The notes under the pieces were generated by a model. That model was not told the origin of the DNA. It ran no database searches and was given only the letters and a program-made list of their open reading frames with translations. A DNA stretch of 64,000 nucleotides from positions 8,473,501-8,537,500 of the forward strand of contig JAYKKT010000089.1 of the NCBI GenBank assembly GCA_036023115.1, in the 5' to 3' direction. The DNA is from Brasenia schreberi (Eukaryota > Streptophyta > Magnoliopsida > Nymphaeales > Cabombaceae). The stretch's first letter is position 1. Each line of letters opens with the position of its first letter. Positions 36,554-48,900 of the stretch are shown here, one piece after another. Both the position numbers and the translations under genes were made by a program.

Positions 36554-38954
36554 GCTCGGTGCTTGCACAGCTCTAATATCAATGTGGTGTTATTCTATAA
36601 TATTATAAAGATCCAATTTAGTACCTTATTGTTATTTCAATACCAAATTATTAATATAAACTAATATTTAAATAGAAGTTTATATAATTAAAATTTGAAT
36701 AATATTTAACATTTCAATTAAGTTTATTAATGTAATTAGTACAACTTCATTAAAATGTTTAAAGCATGTACGCAAAATCAAGTTGTAATAAAAAAACTAA
36801 CTTTAGATATTAATTACTAACTAAATTTAATAATATTTAAACATTTAGTTATTAATTAGAATACTATTTTACATCTGTACCATTAGTTTAGAAACAAGCC
36901 AACCAAAGCATGAAAATGATATACCAGAAAAAATTATATTAGTATATTTAGAATTAACTTGTGCTGTTAAAAAATATTTTCATGGTATTAATAGTTTTTT
37001 TATAAATTTAATTCTCATGTTATTAACATTGACTTAACTTTGATGTCCATTAAATTAATTGTCTTTAACTCCAACTCAATCAACTTATATATTAATTTTC
37101 ATCACCACTAAGATCTAAAATTTATTCTCGTATCCATCAATGTATAAAGAATTAGAAGCCATGTTTCTGTCGTCTTAAGTAACACCAACCAAGGATTTTG
37201 GTTGACTTCTTTATCACGGGACATGGATAGTTTCTTCTTTTCTTTACTAGTCCTCGTGGCCGTCCATCAAATTGTTTAAACGGCTAGGATGTCGTAGGAC
37301 GTTCTGAACATCATGGGACTGACGACTGGTTTCTTCATGTTGTTTTAGTTGACTTCATAATTAAAAGGCTTCTCCATTTTGGCAGATTCCGACTGGTTTC
37401 TTCTATGACAATGTCCAACCCAACTTCGAATATGTATATGAGAATAAGAGCAACTAGACTCCAATTAATGCTAGACTATTTACGATCATTTGTACAGTCC
37501 ATCTCTTTGATCAAATAGTTTATATTAAAACAAATATGTAATATGTAATTTCTACTTTGTTTTTAGAAAAACTTGTTTTACTTTTGTCTCATTAAAAAGA
37601 TGAACGGTGATAAAGAGTTTGACATGAATGAGAATCTAGTAAATCATTATATATATATACTCTTCCCCTCAAAGGATGATTATTATGCTTTTATTGCATT
37701 GAAAAGTTTTTACTCAAACGAGAGTTTGTTGTTTTGATGAAAATCATACAAATTATAAGCATTACTAAACAAGCACATAATTCACCAAAATATGGAGCAA
37801 GCATATATGAAGAATATGCAAAATGAAACGTGACACGCATATGCCGACCAATGGAACAACAACGACTTGATTGCACCGTGCACAGCCAAACATAAAACAT
37901 ATCATAAGAATGTCAATAAATCATATCCAAATCCAAATTCTCATGGCCAATCAGGCATGAAAAAGAGGATCTCTTTGAATTGATATTGGGATCTAACCAG
38001 ACATGCATTTGCCCATTTGAACTTTTATGCATGGAGAAGCATTAGTTCTCAAGAAACTCGAGACCATCTTGTTTTATTCCGAACAATGGTGAGATCCAGG
38101 CGATCTCGATACCGGCAAGCCTAACAAGATTATATCTTGTTATATAGAAGAATAAGGGTATGATAACTATAAGAATGAGGTGGAGATAGATGGAAAATAA
38201 CAAGTGGGCAACGCTCATGAAAAATAAGATGAAGAAGGTATAATTCAGTATTACATTGTTAATGGGAGACGTTCCTTTAGATGATAATGATGATCATCGA
38301 AGACTAAGGACAAGGGAAAATATGAATTTTAGGCATGAAAATGGAGCCCGAGATAGTTGGTTTGATTTTCACTCCACCTTCCATGAAAGTGGAACCAGAA
38401 CAATAAATAGGTTCCAAACCCCGGTTCTCTGCTCTTTTTTGTGTGAAAACTTGGATTTTCATATTGTTCTGGTTTTAGGCAATTTGAAACTCAACAAGGT
38501 GGAACCGGAACTGATGATTCTGATTTACCCAGTGGCAGCCATGTCTAAAAACATGCACTAAGTAGGCCTTTAAACTCTTTTAAGGTCTGGATCTAATGGG
38601 TTTAACTCTTCGCATACAGTGAACCCCAGTCTTATTGAACTCAATCCATATCCATTGGAGCATGTAGCTGTATCCCACAAGTGACGATAAAGAAATCCAT
38701 CCATTTTGGAGCAAAACTGGGTGGAACTTACCCAAACCAACACCCATGATCAGAGTCTGTTAAACCCAATAAAACCTGTCATTTATTTCTTTGATTGCCC
38801 TTCCACAGAAACTGAACCCGATGCTGATCTTTCATATTCAAATCCAAATCCAATTGTCGAACGTCCAGTCAGTCGGTTTTCATAATTGAAGATCCAATCC
38901 AAATCCGATCCGTTTACTGCATTTTGGGTCAGAACCGGATCCGGTTCCCATCAA

Positions 38955-39240
38955 CGCCCAGTCCATACACGTGAAGTGGGCCCCGGAAACCCATGCCACC
39001 CAAATTTCCACGTTCTTTGGTCGAGAGAGGACACTGCGTGCTGCTAAAAGGCGTGGATGCGGCCACGTGTGAGGACATTATTGCCCGTGACGTGGCAAGC
39101 CCGCCCTCACTCGCAGCTTGGACTTGTCCTAACCTTCTCCCCTAACCGGCGGATGGCGTTATTGGCTCGATCTCTGGTTCGAACGTCTTTGACCGAGAAT
39201 ATAGCGGGTATCGGATAAGAAGTGCAACTATATAAATGTG
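38955..39240 (+). promoter_or_regulatory. GC-rich promoter-like island with G-box and TATA box, no gene attached
   Basis: This GC-rich stretch lies within AT-rich intergenic DNA. It contains GGCCACGTGTGAG (G-box, near 39061), GTGACGTGGCAAG near 39088 and, about 150 nt downstream, ACTATATAAATGTG (TATA box, near 39228). The 2 kb after it has no recognisable exon. It may be the remnant of a lost gene's promoter or a promoter captured by a mobile element. Confidence 0.4.
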
Positions 39241-39834
39241 TCTGAACATAAAGACGCAAGTACTTAATATAAAAATAACATGTGGGTGTATATAAATATA
39301 CATATAGGTATATTATTTATGTATGCACAATTATATATGTATATATATATACATACATAGGACGTTGTTCTTTTAAAATTCAAATGCATATTTTTTTTCA
39401 ATTATTTAGATTAGATTTAAGATGTTAATCCAAAATATTTAATTTAAAAATTTTACTGGAATTAAAGTTAAGATGAGCGGTATTCTGTACCCATACTATA
39501 GATAAAAAAAACTCAAATCCATACTCATCCCCATCGAGTAGCAATACATGTAGCTCGAGTATACAGCAGTCAGATATAGGGGCACCCGTCCCCGAGATGC
39601 TTCACAACCATCCGTCCCACAAATAAAAACAATTATATAACTTTTTACTAGCATATCCAAACAAATCCTATCATTCATTTTTTTTTTTTTTTTAAAGCAA
39701 AAGGTATACTTATACATTTCATAAAAACAATTAATTTTATATAACTTTTTACTCGCAATCATCTATTTTTCAAAATAAATTATTTATATTTGTTTAGATA
39801 TTCTAACATGTAATATTGCTATTATATATAAAAA

Positions 39835-40040
39835 GAGAAACTAGATTTAGGAAACCAAAAAGATATAAAGAACTCATCATCTCCATTGTTTGATTTACAT
39901 TATCAACAATGAAGATTTGAAATAAAAAATAGATACTTTTGAAGGTCACCATTAAATGCTTTTTGTTTTGTCACCTTAATCATTTATCTTAAGGATCAAA
40001 TGGTTATTCCCTATATCTAAACTCTTCTCTCTTTGTACAT
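39835..40040. mobile_element. MITE-like element, TA/GA termini family, diverged copy
   Basis: The left end is TATATATAAAAAGAGAAAC and the right end CTCTTCTCTCTTTGTACATATA. The core has ATTATCAACAATGAAGATTT and TGCTTTTTGTTTTGTCACC, the latter shared with the copy at 21.8 kb. Confidence 0.4.
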
Positions 40041-40288
40041 ATAGGGTGGTATATACTATCACACTTACTTACTATTAAATCTAAACAAATATCAACTATT
40101 TATTTTGGGTGATTAATAGTTGAAATTTTGATTTAAAAAAGAAAAAGTATACATATATTGTATACTTTTGCGGCTATACTTTACTGAGATGCATGTATTT
40201 TATTTTTCAATCTAAATTGCAATCATCTCATCATTAACCTTATGGTGAATTCTTTTTTTAATTTGATAGGGCCTATTGGTGAGAGAAA

Positions 40289-40463
40289 ATGGTATATACT
40301 AACACTCTTAGGTACTAATAAATCTTAAAGTACTCATGTGAATAAAGTGTACTTACAAAAATATACATGTACTTTTTACTTTATAAATTTAAATCTCAAT
40401 CATCCATCATCTAAGATGAATGGTTGAGATTTGCTAATACTTAAAATTGCTAATATACACTAA
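40289..40463. mobile_element. MITE with ~35-bp terminal inverted repeats, copy 1
   Basis: The left end GGTATATACTAACACTCTTA continues into GGTACTAATAAATCT. The reverse complement of the right end (TTAGTGTATATTAGCAATTT, then TAAGTATTAGCAAATCTC) matches it with a few differences. The interior is a short hairpin (ATCCATCATC...GATGAATGG). There is no coding capacity. A second copy lies at 41143-41347. Confidence 0.7.
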
Positions 40464-41142
40464 TTTCTCTCTCTCTATATATATAAGAGGGAGTAGAGAT
40501 GGTAAACGGAAACAAACTTAAAAGTGTTGAACAAGCTGGGTGCGAGTTGAACCAAGCCATTGCACAAGCAGCTTGGAAAATTTACGAGCCTTTCGGAAAG
40601 GTCTTATTTTGAAGAGAGGTGAAAGAAGCAACAAGGTTTCAAGCTTATATTCCGGAAGAGTTCAGGGAACATGTATCTTTCTAAATGCTAATGTTTGACA
40701 ACTATATTCGATCTTCATGCTCTTCCATCTGGGAATAAAAAGCATAGTAGAATAACAAAAAACTTTGGGAAATGCCCCAAAAAGGCTAACACCGAAAGCA
40801 ACACTTTTGGGGTTACTATAGTTCTATTTTAAAGGTAACAATACTTAACTTTTCCTTTAATTAAAGATTTATCGTACTTGCCTTTATCCCCTAATTAACC
40901 AATTCTATTATTAGGACACGGGATTTTTGGTGTGTCACATGACTTAAGAGGAATCAAGAAGTACACGGCTAGCATGGCTCGTTCAAGAAAAGCTAAGCGT
41001 TTGCGCTGGCCATTATCTTCACCTTGTTCGTGTCACTGTGCGGTTGGTCATCGACACGAATTAGTCCTCCACTAATCACTGTGATGCCTAAAAGGCTAAA
41101 CATACGTCCTATTTATTATACCCTTTCGATTATATATATAAA
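40464..41142. other. Intergenic, nothing recognised
   Basis: No gene or repeat was identified between the two MITE copies apart from a short TC/TA tract near 40467-40486. Confidence 0.5.
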
Positions 41143-41347
41143 CTGGTATATGTTAGTATCTTTAGTACTAACAGATTCAAACAAATGATGAATAATTAAG
41201 ATTTAAAATTTTAAAAAACAAAAATATTTATGTATAAAAAAAAATATTTTTTACTTTATAGATTCAAATATCAATCATCCATCATCAAAGATAAATATCA
41301 AGATTTCTTTAAATTTGCTAACACCTAAGAGTGCTAGCATATACTAG
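41143..41347. mobile_element. MITE with ~35-bp terminal inverted repeats, copy 2
   Basis: The left end CTGGTATATGTTAGTATCTT matches the reverse complement of the right end (ACTAGTATATGCTAGCACTC, then TTAGGTGTTAGCAAATTTAAA). A partial third copy without a clear right end begins near 40049 (GGTGGTATATACTATCACAC). Confidence 0.7.
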
Positions 41348-41379
41348 TATATATATATATATATTTGTTTATCGTTACA

Positions 41380-41835
41380 AGAGGAGGTCAAAGTTTAACA
41401 CACACACACCCACACATACACCCTCTCAGAGTCAAACTCCTCGTCAACAACAACAACACTACAAATGCTACGAGTGCTATATCTTTTTTTTTTTGTTACA
41501 AGAGGAGGCTGAAGCCTAACACATACAGTCACACATGCACCCCCCCCCCCTCCAACAGCAACTACGCTAAAATCCTTTTCCTTTTTTATTACACCAAGAG
41601 GCTTAGCCTAACACATACAGCCACACATGCACCCTTCGGGAGTCGAACTCCCACCAGCAGCAATCCTGTCGTTGAGTTATTGCTCTTGGTGCTTTATATC
41701 TTTATTTTTCTAAATATTATTTTTACAGTGGGGAGAAAAGAAGCCAGACGCACACACCAGAAATCAAACTCATGACCTTCGACTTGGTGAGCCAACACCG
41801 TGGCCAGGTGAGCTGTTGGTCGTTGTGCCATATCT
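41380..41835 (-). mobile_element. Cluster of four SINE-like units, same orientation
   Basis: Three units share the 3' part seen as CCTAACACATACAG-CACACATGCACC on the plus strand (about 41380-41460, 41487-41560 and 41584-41692). The third includes a B box (minus: GAGTTCGACTCCC) and an A-box-like TAACTCAACGACAGG. A fourth unit of another type (41726-41835) has CAGCTCACCTGGCCACGG and TCATGAGTTTGATTTC on the minus strand. Serial insertion at one site is the simplest reading. Confidence 0.5.
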
Positions 41836-42289
41836 TTATTCTTTGATGATTCTTTAATATATTTTGAGACGTACTTGCTGAAACAGATAATGCTATCACA
41901 CAATCTTCATATATTAGTAGTTGATATAACTTGCTACCTAAGGAACGCGCTATACGATTTGTGCACAGTGGATTGCAATGTTTGAACAAATTCTTCTTCT
42001 GACGTCTTGCAAAATGAAAGATTCATATCGAATCAAATTTCTTTTTGAGAGCATGAAGACTATTTTTAAAATTCTTAAATTTTTTAAAATTAGAGTCATA
42101 CCACTAATAATCGAGCATGTAAATGATAGGCCACAACCAGTTTTTCATATCAAATATAGCTCAAGATTGATATTAAATGCATCATGTAGTATTTATGTTT
42201 TGCTTAAAATCTTAACTATTGATAATAAATATTGAACGGTTAGGATATTTAAAAAGGTTAAGCATAAATGAGTGTGTGCATGAACTATG

Positions 42290-42565
42290 CTCTCTCTCTT
42301 TATATTTAAAAATGAAAATATATAATATCTTTTGGTACATAATCTTGTATAAACATCTCCATCATTCTTTTTTACTTTTGAAATTTGAATTAAAAGTCTC
42401 ATACTACTTTTATACTTTATATTCAATGTACCATGCTTATTCAACGTAAAATAATTTAACTGTATACCTTTAACCTTAAAGATCAAATGGTGAATATGTT
42501 TTAGTAAGATAATATAATTTAAACATTATAAAACTATTGCTCCCTCTCTATTTCTATATATTTAA
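42290..42565. mobile_element. MITE-like element, TA/TC termini family, diverged copy
   Basis: It starts GCTCTCTCTCTTTATATTTA and ends CTCCCTCTCTATTTCTATATA. Its core has AATCTTGTATAAACATCTCC and TGAAATTTGAATTAAAAG, corresponding to AATCTTATGTAAACATCTTT in the copy at 63.2 kb. Confidence 0.4.
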
Positions 42566-43329
42566 TGAGATGAACTTCTCGGAGTTAAGCTAAACCTAAT
42601 AAACATTGATAATTTTTCGGCTCGAAAAGGTTTTGTGAACTACCTCATGCTCGGTTAGCATGACACCAAATCTATCCCCAATAAGCACAATTAACAGCAA
42701 ATCAGCAAAATTTAAATACTGTGACCTGGATAAGCGAAGCTTATTTTTAGAGATAATACAAAAAGAGCTCTATCTTGGGAAGAGAAGAGCTGGAGTTGTT
42801 GAGAGACTAAAACAAAATATCTCAGCAACAGCCTACATGCAAAAAGCATAACTTGGGCATGTAAAAAATATGCCCACATGCAATCGGCACTAGCTAGAAG
42901 TTTCTCAAACTTTTGAAGCCAGGATTCCATTCCCACTGCAATGGAGAATGACAATAATGCCCTGACTCCTGGGGGTCGGTCTTTGCTGCATAGATGACGC
43001 TCCTACCCTTGGATTGGATTTTTTGTTTATGTTCGTATTTGATGTCAGGACCCATCGACAACTTTGGGTAAGAATAATAGGGGACGGAAAATCGGGTCGA
43101 CGGGTCGGGTTTGAGTTAAAAGCAGGTCCACGTACGCTATTCACTCGTTTTTAGATTAGACCTGACGGGGTTCGGGCAAACAAACCCGACCTGATTATGA
43201 CCTTATGTGTCGGTTTCGGGTATACACCTATTAAGGTCGACTATCTCAATGAGTAGAAACTAAAATATTTGAGAAAGATTATTTCCAGTAAAGAAAAAAA
43301 AGACTTGTTACTACTGTCCACTATTTTTT
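42566..43329. other. Intergenic, nothing recognised
   Basis: No gene or repeat family was identified. A CGGGTCGACGGGTCGGGTTT tract near 43093 is low-complexity. Confidence 0.4.
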
Positions 43330-43460
43330 TGGGGGGTTACAAGAGGAGGAGACTGAAGCCTAACGCATACCCACTCATGTACCTTTTCGAGAGTTGAACT
43401 CGCCACCATGAAGAACGATGCTAGAGTGCCGTGCCATTGAGCTAATGCTCTCGATGTACA
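43330..43460 (-). mobile_element. tRNA-derived SINE-like repeat, best-preserved copy
   Basis: The minus strand reads GAGAGCATTAGCTCAATGGC, containing the A-box word TAGCTCAATGG. About 40 nt later comes GGCGAGTTCAACTCTCG (B box), then GTATGCGTTAGGCTTCAGTC, CTCCTCCTCTTGTAAC and a homopolymer tail. The A-to-B-box spacing is tRNA-like. Confidence 0.65.
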
Positions 43461-43816
43461 CTACGGGGTTGAATGAAAAGATCAAGTCGAAGGTCGAGGG
43501 TTCGAAGCCTGAACACTGCATTTCTGGTAAGTGTTTGCAGAACCCCAGCTTGCTAGAAAACAAAAAGCCGATAGGTTCTAGTATAAAGCTTGGAGGTTGA
43601 AGGCCTCCATATATATATATATATATATATTGAACAAATAAAATTAAGAAAAAGAACTTGTTATCATTAGGTTATGATACAACACAAATCGGTGCTCAAT
43701 ATTTTAGTGGATCAACACTATTACATATAAAATGATTGTATTGTACAGGCCGAAAACCTTTTACAGGACAGATATAGGGTAAGCTAAAGATGTGAGCCTT
43801 TAATGCCAACTCTCTC

Positions 43817-43817
43817 T

Positions 43818-43877
<60 letters not shown>
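43817..43877. repeat. Compound microsatellite (TA)n(GA)n
   Basis: About 13 TA units followed by about 16 GA units. Apparent ORFs across it are repeat translations. Confidence 0.95.
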
Positions 43878-43879
<2 letters not shown>

Positions 43880-44759
43880 CCGAATCTCGGCATTTGGTGT
43901 TGCCAATTCTAGCATCCCGCCTCTCTCTCACCAAACTCCTATTTTTGGTTTTTTTATGGTGAATCAATCAGCGTTTCTTTTTCATTTCCGGAGTATTAGG
44001 TGTGTGTTGACACAAAGTAAAACGAGTCATGCTCGTGTTGGGTTGATTGACACGAGAACATTAGACATGGCTTGTTTGGACCTGGTCTGGCAGGTTGAAC
44101 CAAACAGAACCTTCATCGAACCAGTCAACTGAACCAATACCAGGGGCACCTGCTTAACCCAAACCAACAGTCCTCAACCAATGGTTCAAATTTTTTTTTT
44201 TCATTTTTTGTTCCCATTAAAATCCCACCTTTATTTTCCAAATAAAACCGAAGCCTAACTGGAATTGGAACCGGTCTGAAACTGAACCTGCATGTGAAGA
44301 AAACGAAAAGGAACTGAACCAGGACCTGGAGGGGGGCCGATTCAGTTCTCATTCTAGGTTTTAGTGGACCTGGAACAGCTGGTTCCACAAACAAGGTGCC
44401 TTTCTAAACTCCAAAGATACGGCTCTTGCCTTCGAACGTCTGCCCAAGTGCCTAGCGGGCAGAGGGTCGACTAGGGCAAGCCTCCATGGATTGGGTAGCC
44501 GGATTTTAGATATGGATCCTGCTGAGGTCCGACCCATTCTCTCAGCCCTTACGAAGGAAGCCCGATTTCGTCTTATTCCAAAGTCAACGATACCCCGAAC
44601 GCCAAAACTGGTCATGACCCCACAGGGATAGCTTCGTCATTTCAGACAAATATCATTTCAAATTCGAAAACTCCGAGTTAATTTACTTTCAATGGAAAGA
44701 CGACTAGGGCAAAGATTGCTTTTCCCTTCTTCCAATCGATCCTACGGCTGTAAATGGTG
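43878..44759. other. Intergenic, GGTTC/GAACC-rich, no gene recognised
   Basis: From about 44080 to 44400 the sequence is made of degenerate GAACC and GGTTC words, like tracts at 23.8-24.0, 38.4-38.9 and 61.5-61.7 kb. The remainder up to the YTH leader is unassigned. Confidence 0.4.
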
Positions 44760-45038
44760 TCCATTCATCTCTGAGACAGTGAGACCGTCGGATGCGAGAA
44801 GCTTCGGTGACGTGGAAGCATGACGGACGTCCCTTCTCTTTCTTTGACCTCATAGCCCCACAACGAGGAACCTTGCGCCTCTCTCTCTCTGTCTATCTGT
44901 CCGTCTGTGGCTGGTTTCCTTCGCACCCTGATCCCGGTTTCGTGTCCCGCTTTTCTCGTCTCCAAGCGGTTTCGTTCGATCCCCGGTGGTTTCGGCTTCT
45001 CGGAGGCGGTTTTGGTTTTGTTCTTCCTTTGAGATAAG
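44760..45038 (+). promoter_or_regulatory. Promoter and noncoding first exon of the YTH gene
   Basis: A GC-richer block with GGTGACGTGGAAG (ACGT core, 44807-44819) is followed by a pyrimidine-rich patch near 44876-44905. It ends at TTTGAGATAAG with a GTACATG donor (exon end 45037 or 45038). The next coding piece starts about 900 nt downstream, so this is the likely 5' UTR exon. No TATA box was seen. Confidence 0.5.
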
Positions 45039-45944
45039 GTACATGGATCCAAGGGTTGTTTTCCGGTCCAAAGGAAGTTTTTTCCACTGTTAGAGTGGTT
45101 TTTGGGGACCGGATTTTCTGTCATATGGGGCGATTTTTGGGTCCTTTTGGATTTTCATTTTCCGTCGTTATTGTCGGAGGGATCTGAATCATATCTCTGT
45201 AATTTTATTTTTTCTTTTGATTTCTTTATAAAAATGGGCCTTTTTTTTTTGTAACCACAGTTCGATTTGGGATTTGCCTTGCGTTTTCCGGCTTCTGACT
45301 TGTTTCTCAGCGGTTTGTGAAAGGTTTTCCGGGTATCTGATTGCTGGTTGTGGTGTTCAGTTGCGCCAATCAGATGTTTTTATAGCGTGTGATTGTCTTT
45401 TTTGAGTTCCACAGTTTATTTGGTGAAAGATTTGGAAAGGTTCATGCGGTTTTGATGACAGGGATGTTTCTGTCTTGAAAATAGCGAAGTTTTCATTTCT
45501 ACTTTTTCGCTTGTCTGAAAAATAGGGTTCCTGAAGACTTTAAAATCTTCGTTTTTTCCCCTTCAACCTATTTCCTTTTTTTTTTTTGTATTTTGGGTTT
45601 GTTTGTGCTCTCTCTCTCTCTCTCCAGACGATATATAACTTTTTGTTTTTTGAATCACAGGGTTTTGTTAGTTGAAGTTTCTGTGACAAGTTTATATTTA
45701 TTTTGAGGTTCTTTGTTTCTCTTGTTTGTTGTGTTGGTATGTTTGGAATTTCAATATGGTTGTCTCGCTATATTTGTTTGTACGCGGACGGGGCACATTT
45801 CTTATTTGACAGATGCAAGTTATATTGGTGGTTTTCGCTTCTCTAATTGGTTTGACCTTCTCCTTTGATCCTTGTTGCGAAGGTGTTGTAGAGCTGGAGG
45901 GAGGAAGCAAAGGATTTTTTTGTGGAGATCTGTGGTGTGATTTA

Positions 45945-48900
45945 ATGGCAATGGAAGTAAAAGCTGAGAAAAGTATCCTTTTGGTCTGTGATGTTCCTTT
46001 TTCGCTACTTGTCTAAGGGCCTCTGGATCTTGTACTTTGAGTTGGCATGTTTAGTATTCAATTTGTTTCATTTATTTTCTTTTGTAGACTATTTTATGGT
46101 AATCAACTATTTTTGTCAATGGGCGAACTAATCAGTTAGGACGAATAGTTCATGGGCAACAATCGGGTTATTTGTGTCATCGGGGAGTGACATGACCTGA
46201 ATGTCGACTAAGATTCCTTGTGTATGACCTTTAGCGTGGGAGAGGGCTTGGTTTTGGGTTTGGACCTTTCGTTGTACTGTATAGTGTTTTTAGATCCAAT
46301 GTGTTCCTTGTGTGTGCTGGAAGGTTCAATAACTTAGGGTAGTATTTAATCAGGTTGGGGAGGTTGTTCTCATTATCTGGTTTGTACTTGTTCGCCGCAT
46401 GTGCGACTAATTTCTTTTAGTAGAATTTGTCTATGTTACCTGGATTTGGGATTTGTGGGTATCATGTTACATTTTCTCTCCAAATTTTTGTTCTATGCCT
46501 ACGTGCTGCAATGGTAGATTTTCTAGAGATACTTCTCTCATTGAATATGATGACGTTTGCAATCTTATGGTTCTGTTAATTCCTATCTGGCTTGTTTTTT
46601 CGGGTTTTACCAGTTTGGGTATGTCTCGGAAGAGTTCCCAGCCTCTCAGGTCAGCCATTAGGGGCCGTTATCAGCAAGGATGGATTTCCTAACTGACGGT
46701 TATGTCAACTTCAGAGATTTCTCATTAGAAGCATTTCTTAAATTCGGTTCTGGACCAAATTAATACTAATTTAACACGCATCCAGTTTGTGAACAACTGT
46801 ATTTATTTGGTTCTAGTTGATAGTTGACTTCTCTGTTGTGGAAGCCTTAACCTGTTCGTTTGTCCAGCCTTGGATAAAATGATGCACAATCTGAAAGTTG
46901 ATCCGTCATCTAAAGTTGGTGATTCCAAAATGGTATGCATTATATATTTGATTGCACTGCATCTTTAGTATATTTTTGAACCTATCTGTTGTTTTTGCCT
47001 CTCTGGCTTGTTCTTCTGCGATCTCCTCCATAATATTCTGCACTTCGTTCTCTTTTTTCAATTCTGAAGGATAATGTTCATGTAAATAGTGATACTGTTT
47101 CTCTTAGGTTCCTGCTAAGGACAGGAGGCATTGTGATGCAACCTCTTGTATATCCTCAACGGGGGATGCCACTAGTAGTAGTACCAAGGGAAGCGATATG
47201 GATCAGGAATCTGTAAGTATGGAGCAAGGCATGTATTATCTGCCAAGCAACTATTACGGATATTATTATCCTGGTTAGTACCATGAATATTGTGTGGTTT
47301 GCTATTTATCGTTATTGCTTTTTTTTTTTTGGCATGGCTGTTCATAAAATGTTACTGATATATTGTCAGGGTATGATGGCTCCTTTGTGGAGTGGGGCGA
47401 TCAGGGGTATGTTCTTGGGGTTGACGGGCTAGATGTGCAATATCCTGTAAGTTGATCTTGCCCTCCGGTTGTTTTGGAATACATTTACATCCTCATGGTT
47501 TCTTCCTTTTCATGGCTGACAAAATAATTGCTTCAGATTACCTTGGTAGCTTCATTCATGTTTCCGGTTAGTTTCTTTGGCATACAATAGTCTGGTTTTC
47601 TTGTTTATAAGATGAGATTTTTCATTTTTGATAATTTAAGAAAAAATTGGGTTCCCAATCTTGCTATCTTGTTCGGAGCAGAAACCTCTGCTGCATAAAC
47701 TGATGTAGTTTGCAATCATCGTGTGACTTTTCCCCCTCACTTGTTTTGATATCCGTTTATGTGCATGTTACACAAGTACGGATAATCTACATAAAAACAG
47801 TTCATCTGACAATTTTATTGTCAGATTTGGAGGTGGCATGTTCCAAATGCCTGGCTTTTGGATTGGATTGTGGTATTACTGCCCGATCATTTCAAGTATC
47901 TGAGTTTGGAGTTTGTTGGTTCAATATTGAAATTAAAGGCAACACCTGTCACGTGTACTTCCTCCAGCATGCATGTGAGATAATGACCGGAGGAACAAAA
48001 GGACATTACCTTTTTTCACATTTTTGGAAGGAAGTCCAACAGCTCAACTGATCTTGTGTGCCTTGTTATAGTTGGATCGTGGATATTAATTTTGGTAGTA
48101 TGGTTTATTGGGGACAGTGAATTTATTTTCTGTCCCATACGTGCCTTTGTGACTTATGTGCTTATCTTACACGCACAAACGTGTGACATGCTTGCTTTGT
48201 TTAGTCTCATTTCTACTTCTTGAGTTTTTCAGTCATTCTAACTATCACGTTTCCTTGTTCAGGGCGTTCAAATGGAAAATGGATCAGTTCTGTATTACAT
48301 GCCAGGCTATGGATATATTCAACCTCCATTATGTCCATATACACCACCCGTGGTTGGTGTTGATGGTCAGCTTCTCAGCCAGCAGCCATATTTTGCCAGT
48401 CCAGTGTTACCCCAACTTTCTCCACCCGGATATCTTCCACCTCCAGTTCCTTATGGTTCTGAAGTTGTGCCAGCTTCTTATTCATGGGATGCATCCCCCT
48501 TCTTTGTTGATGGGGCACAAATAAATGGCGGAGGTCCAGTGCCTCCTGGTCCAAAATTGTCTCCTTCTGCCCCAAATCAGCCTTCCATTACACCTCATTC
48601 AAATCCCGCACAACCTGTAAAATCAAATACACAATTAGAAGCAAAAATCACTTCACCATCGTTGGAATTGCCAACCAGTCAAGGAGGCATGTCTGTTGCC
48701 AATGTTCATAATCAATCTTTGAAGTCTGTGAACAAGGTAATTCCTCTATTGGTTTCTTTCTCTCTCTCTCTCTCTCTCTTAGATTTCCCCTGGATTTTTC
48801 AGGTGTCACAGCCAGGAGTTAGTTTTGAGCCTACTGCAGTTCTTGCAAAAGGTTACTTTCCAATCACCAAGTTTCCAGCATATTCCAACCAAAGCAAGGG

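Larger units (their letters stand above)
35700..38950. other. Intergenic, AT-rich, no gene recognised
   Basis: It contains the upstream region of the MPK6-type gene, a 14-bp inverted repeat (35985-36053) and an ACGT-rich tandem repeat (36466-36553). From 38340 to 38950 there are degenerate GGTTC/GAACC-rich tracts. No protein-coding signature was seen. Confidence 0.5.

Noticed and set aside
47710..48051. 113-codon ORF in YTH intron 4
   Set aside because: It lies within an intron with perfect flanking splice sites and encodes nothing recognisable.
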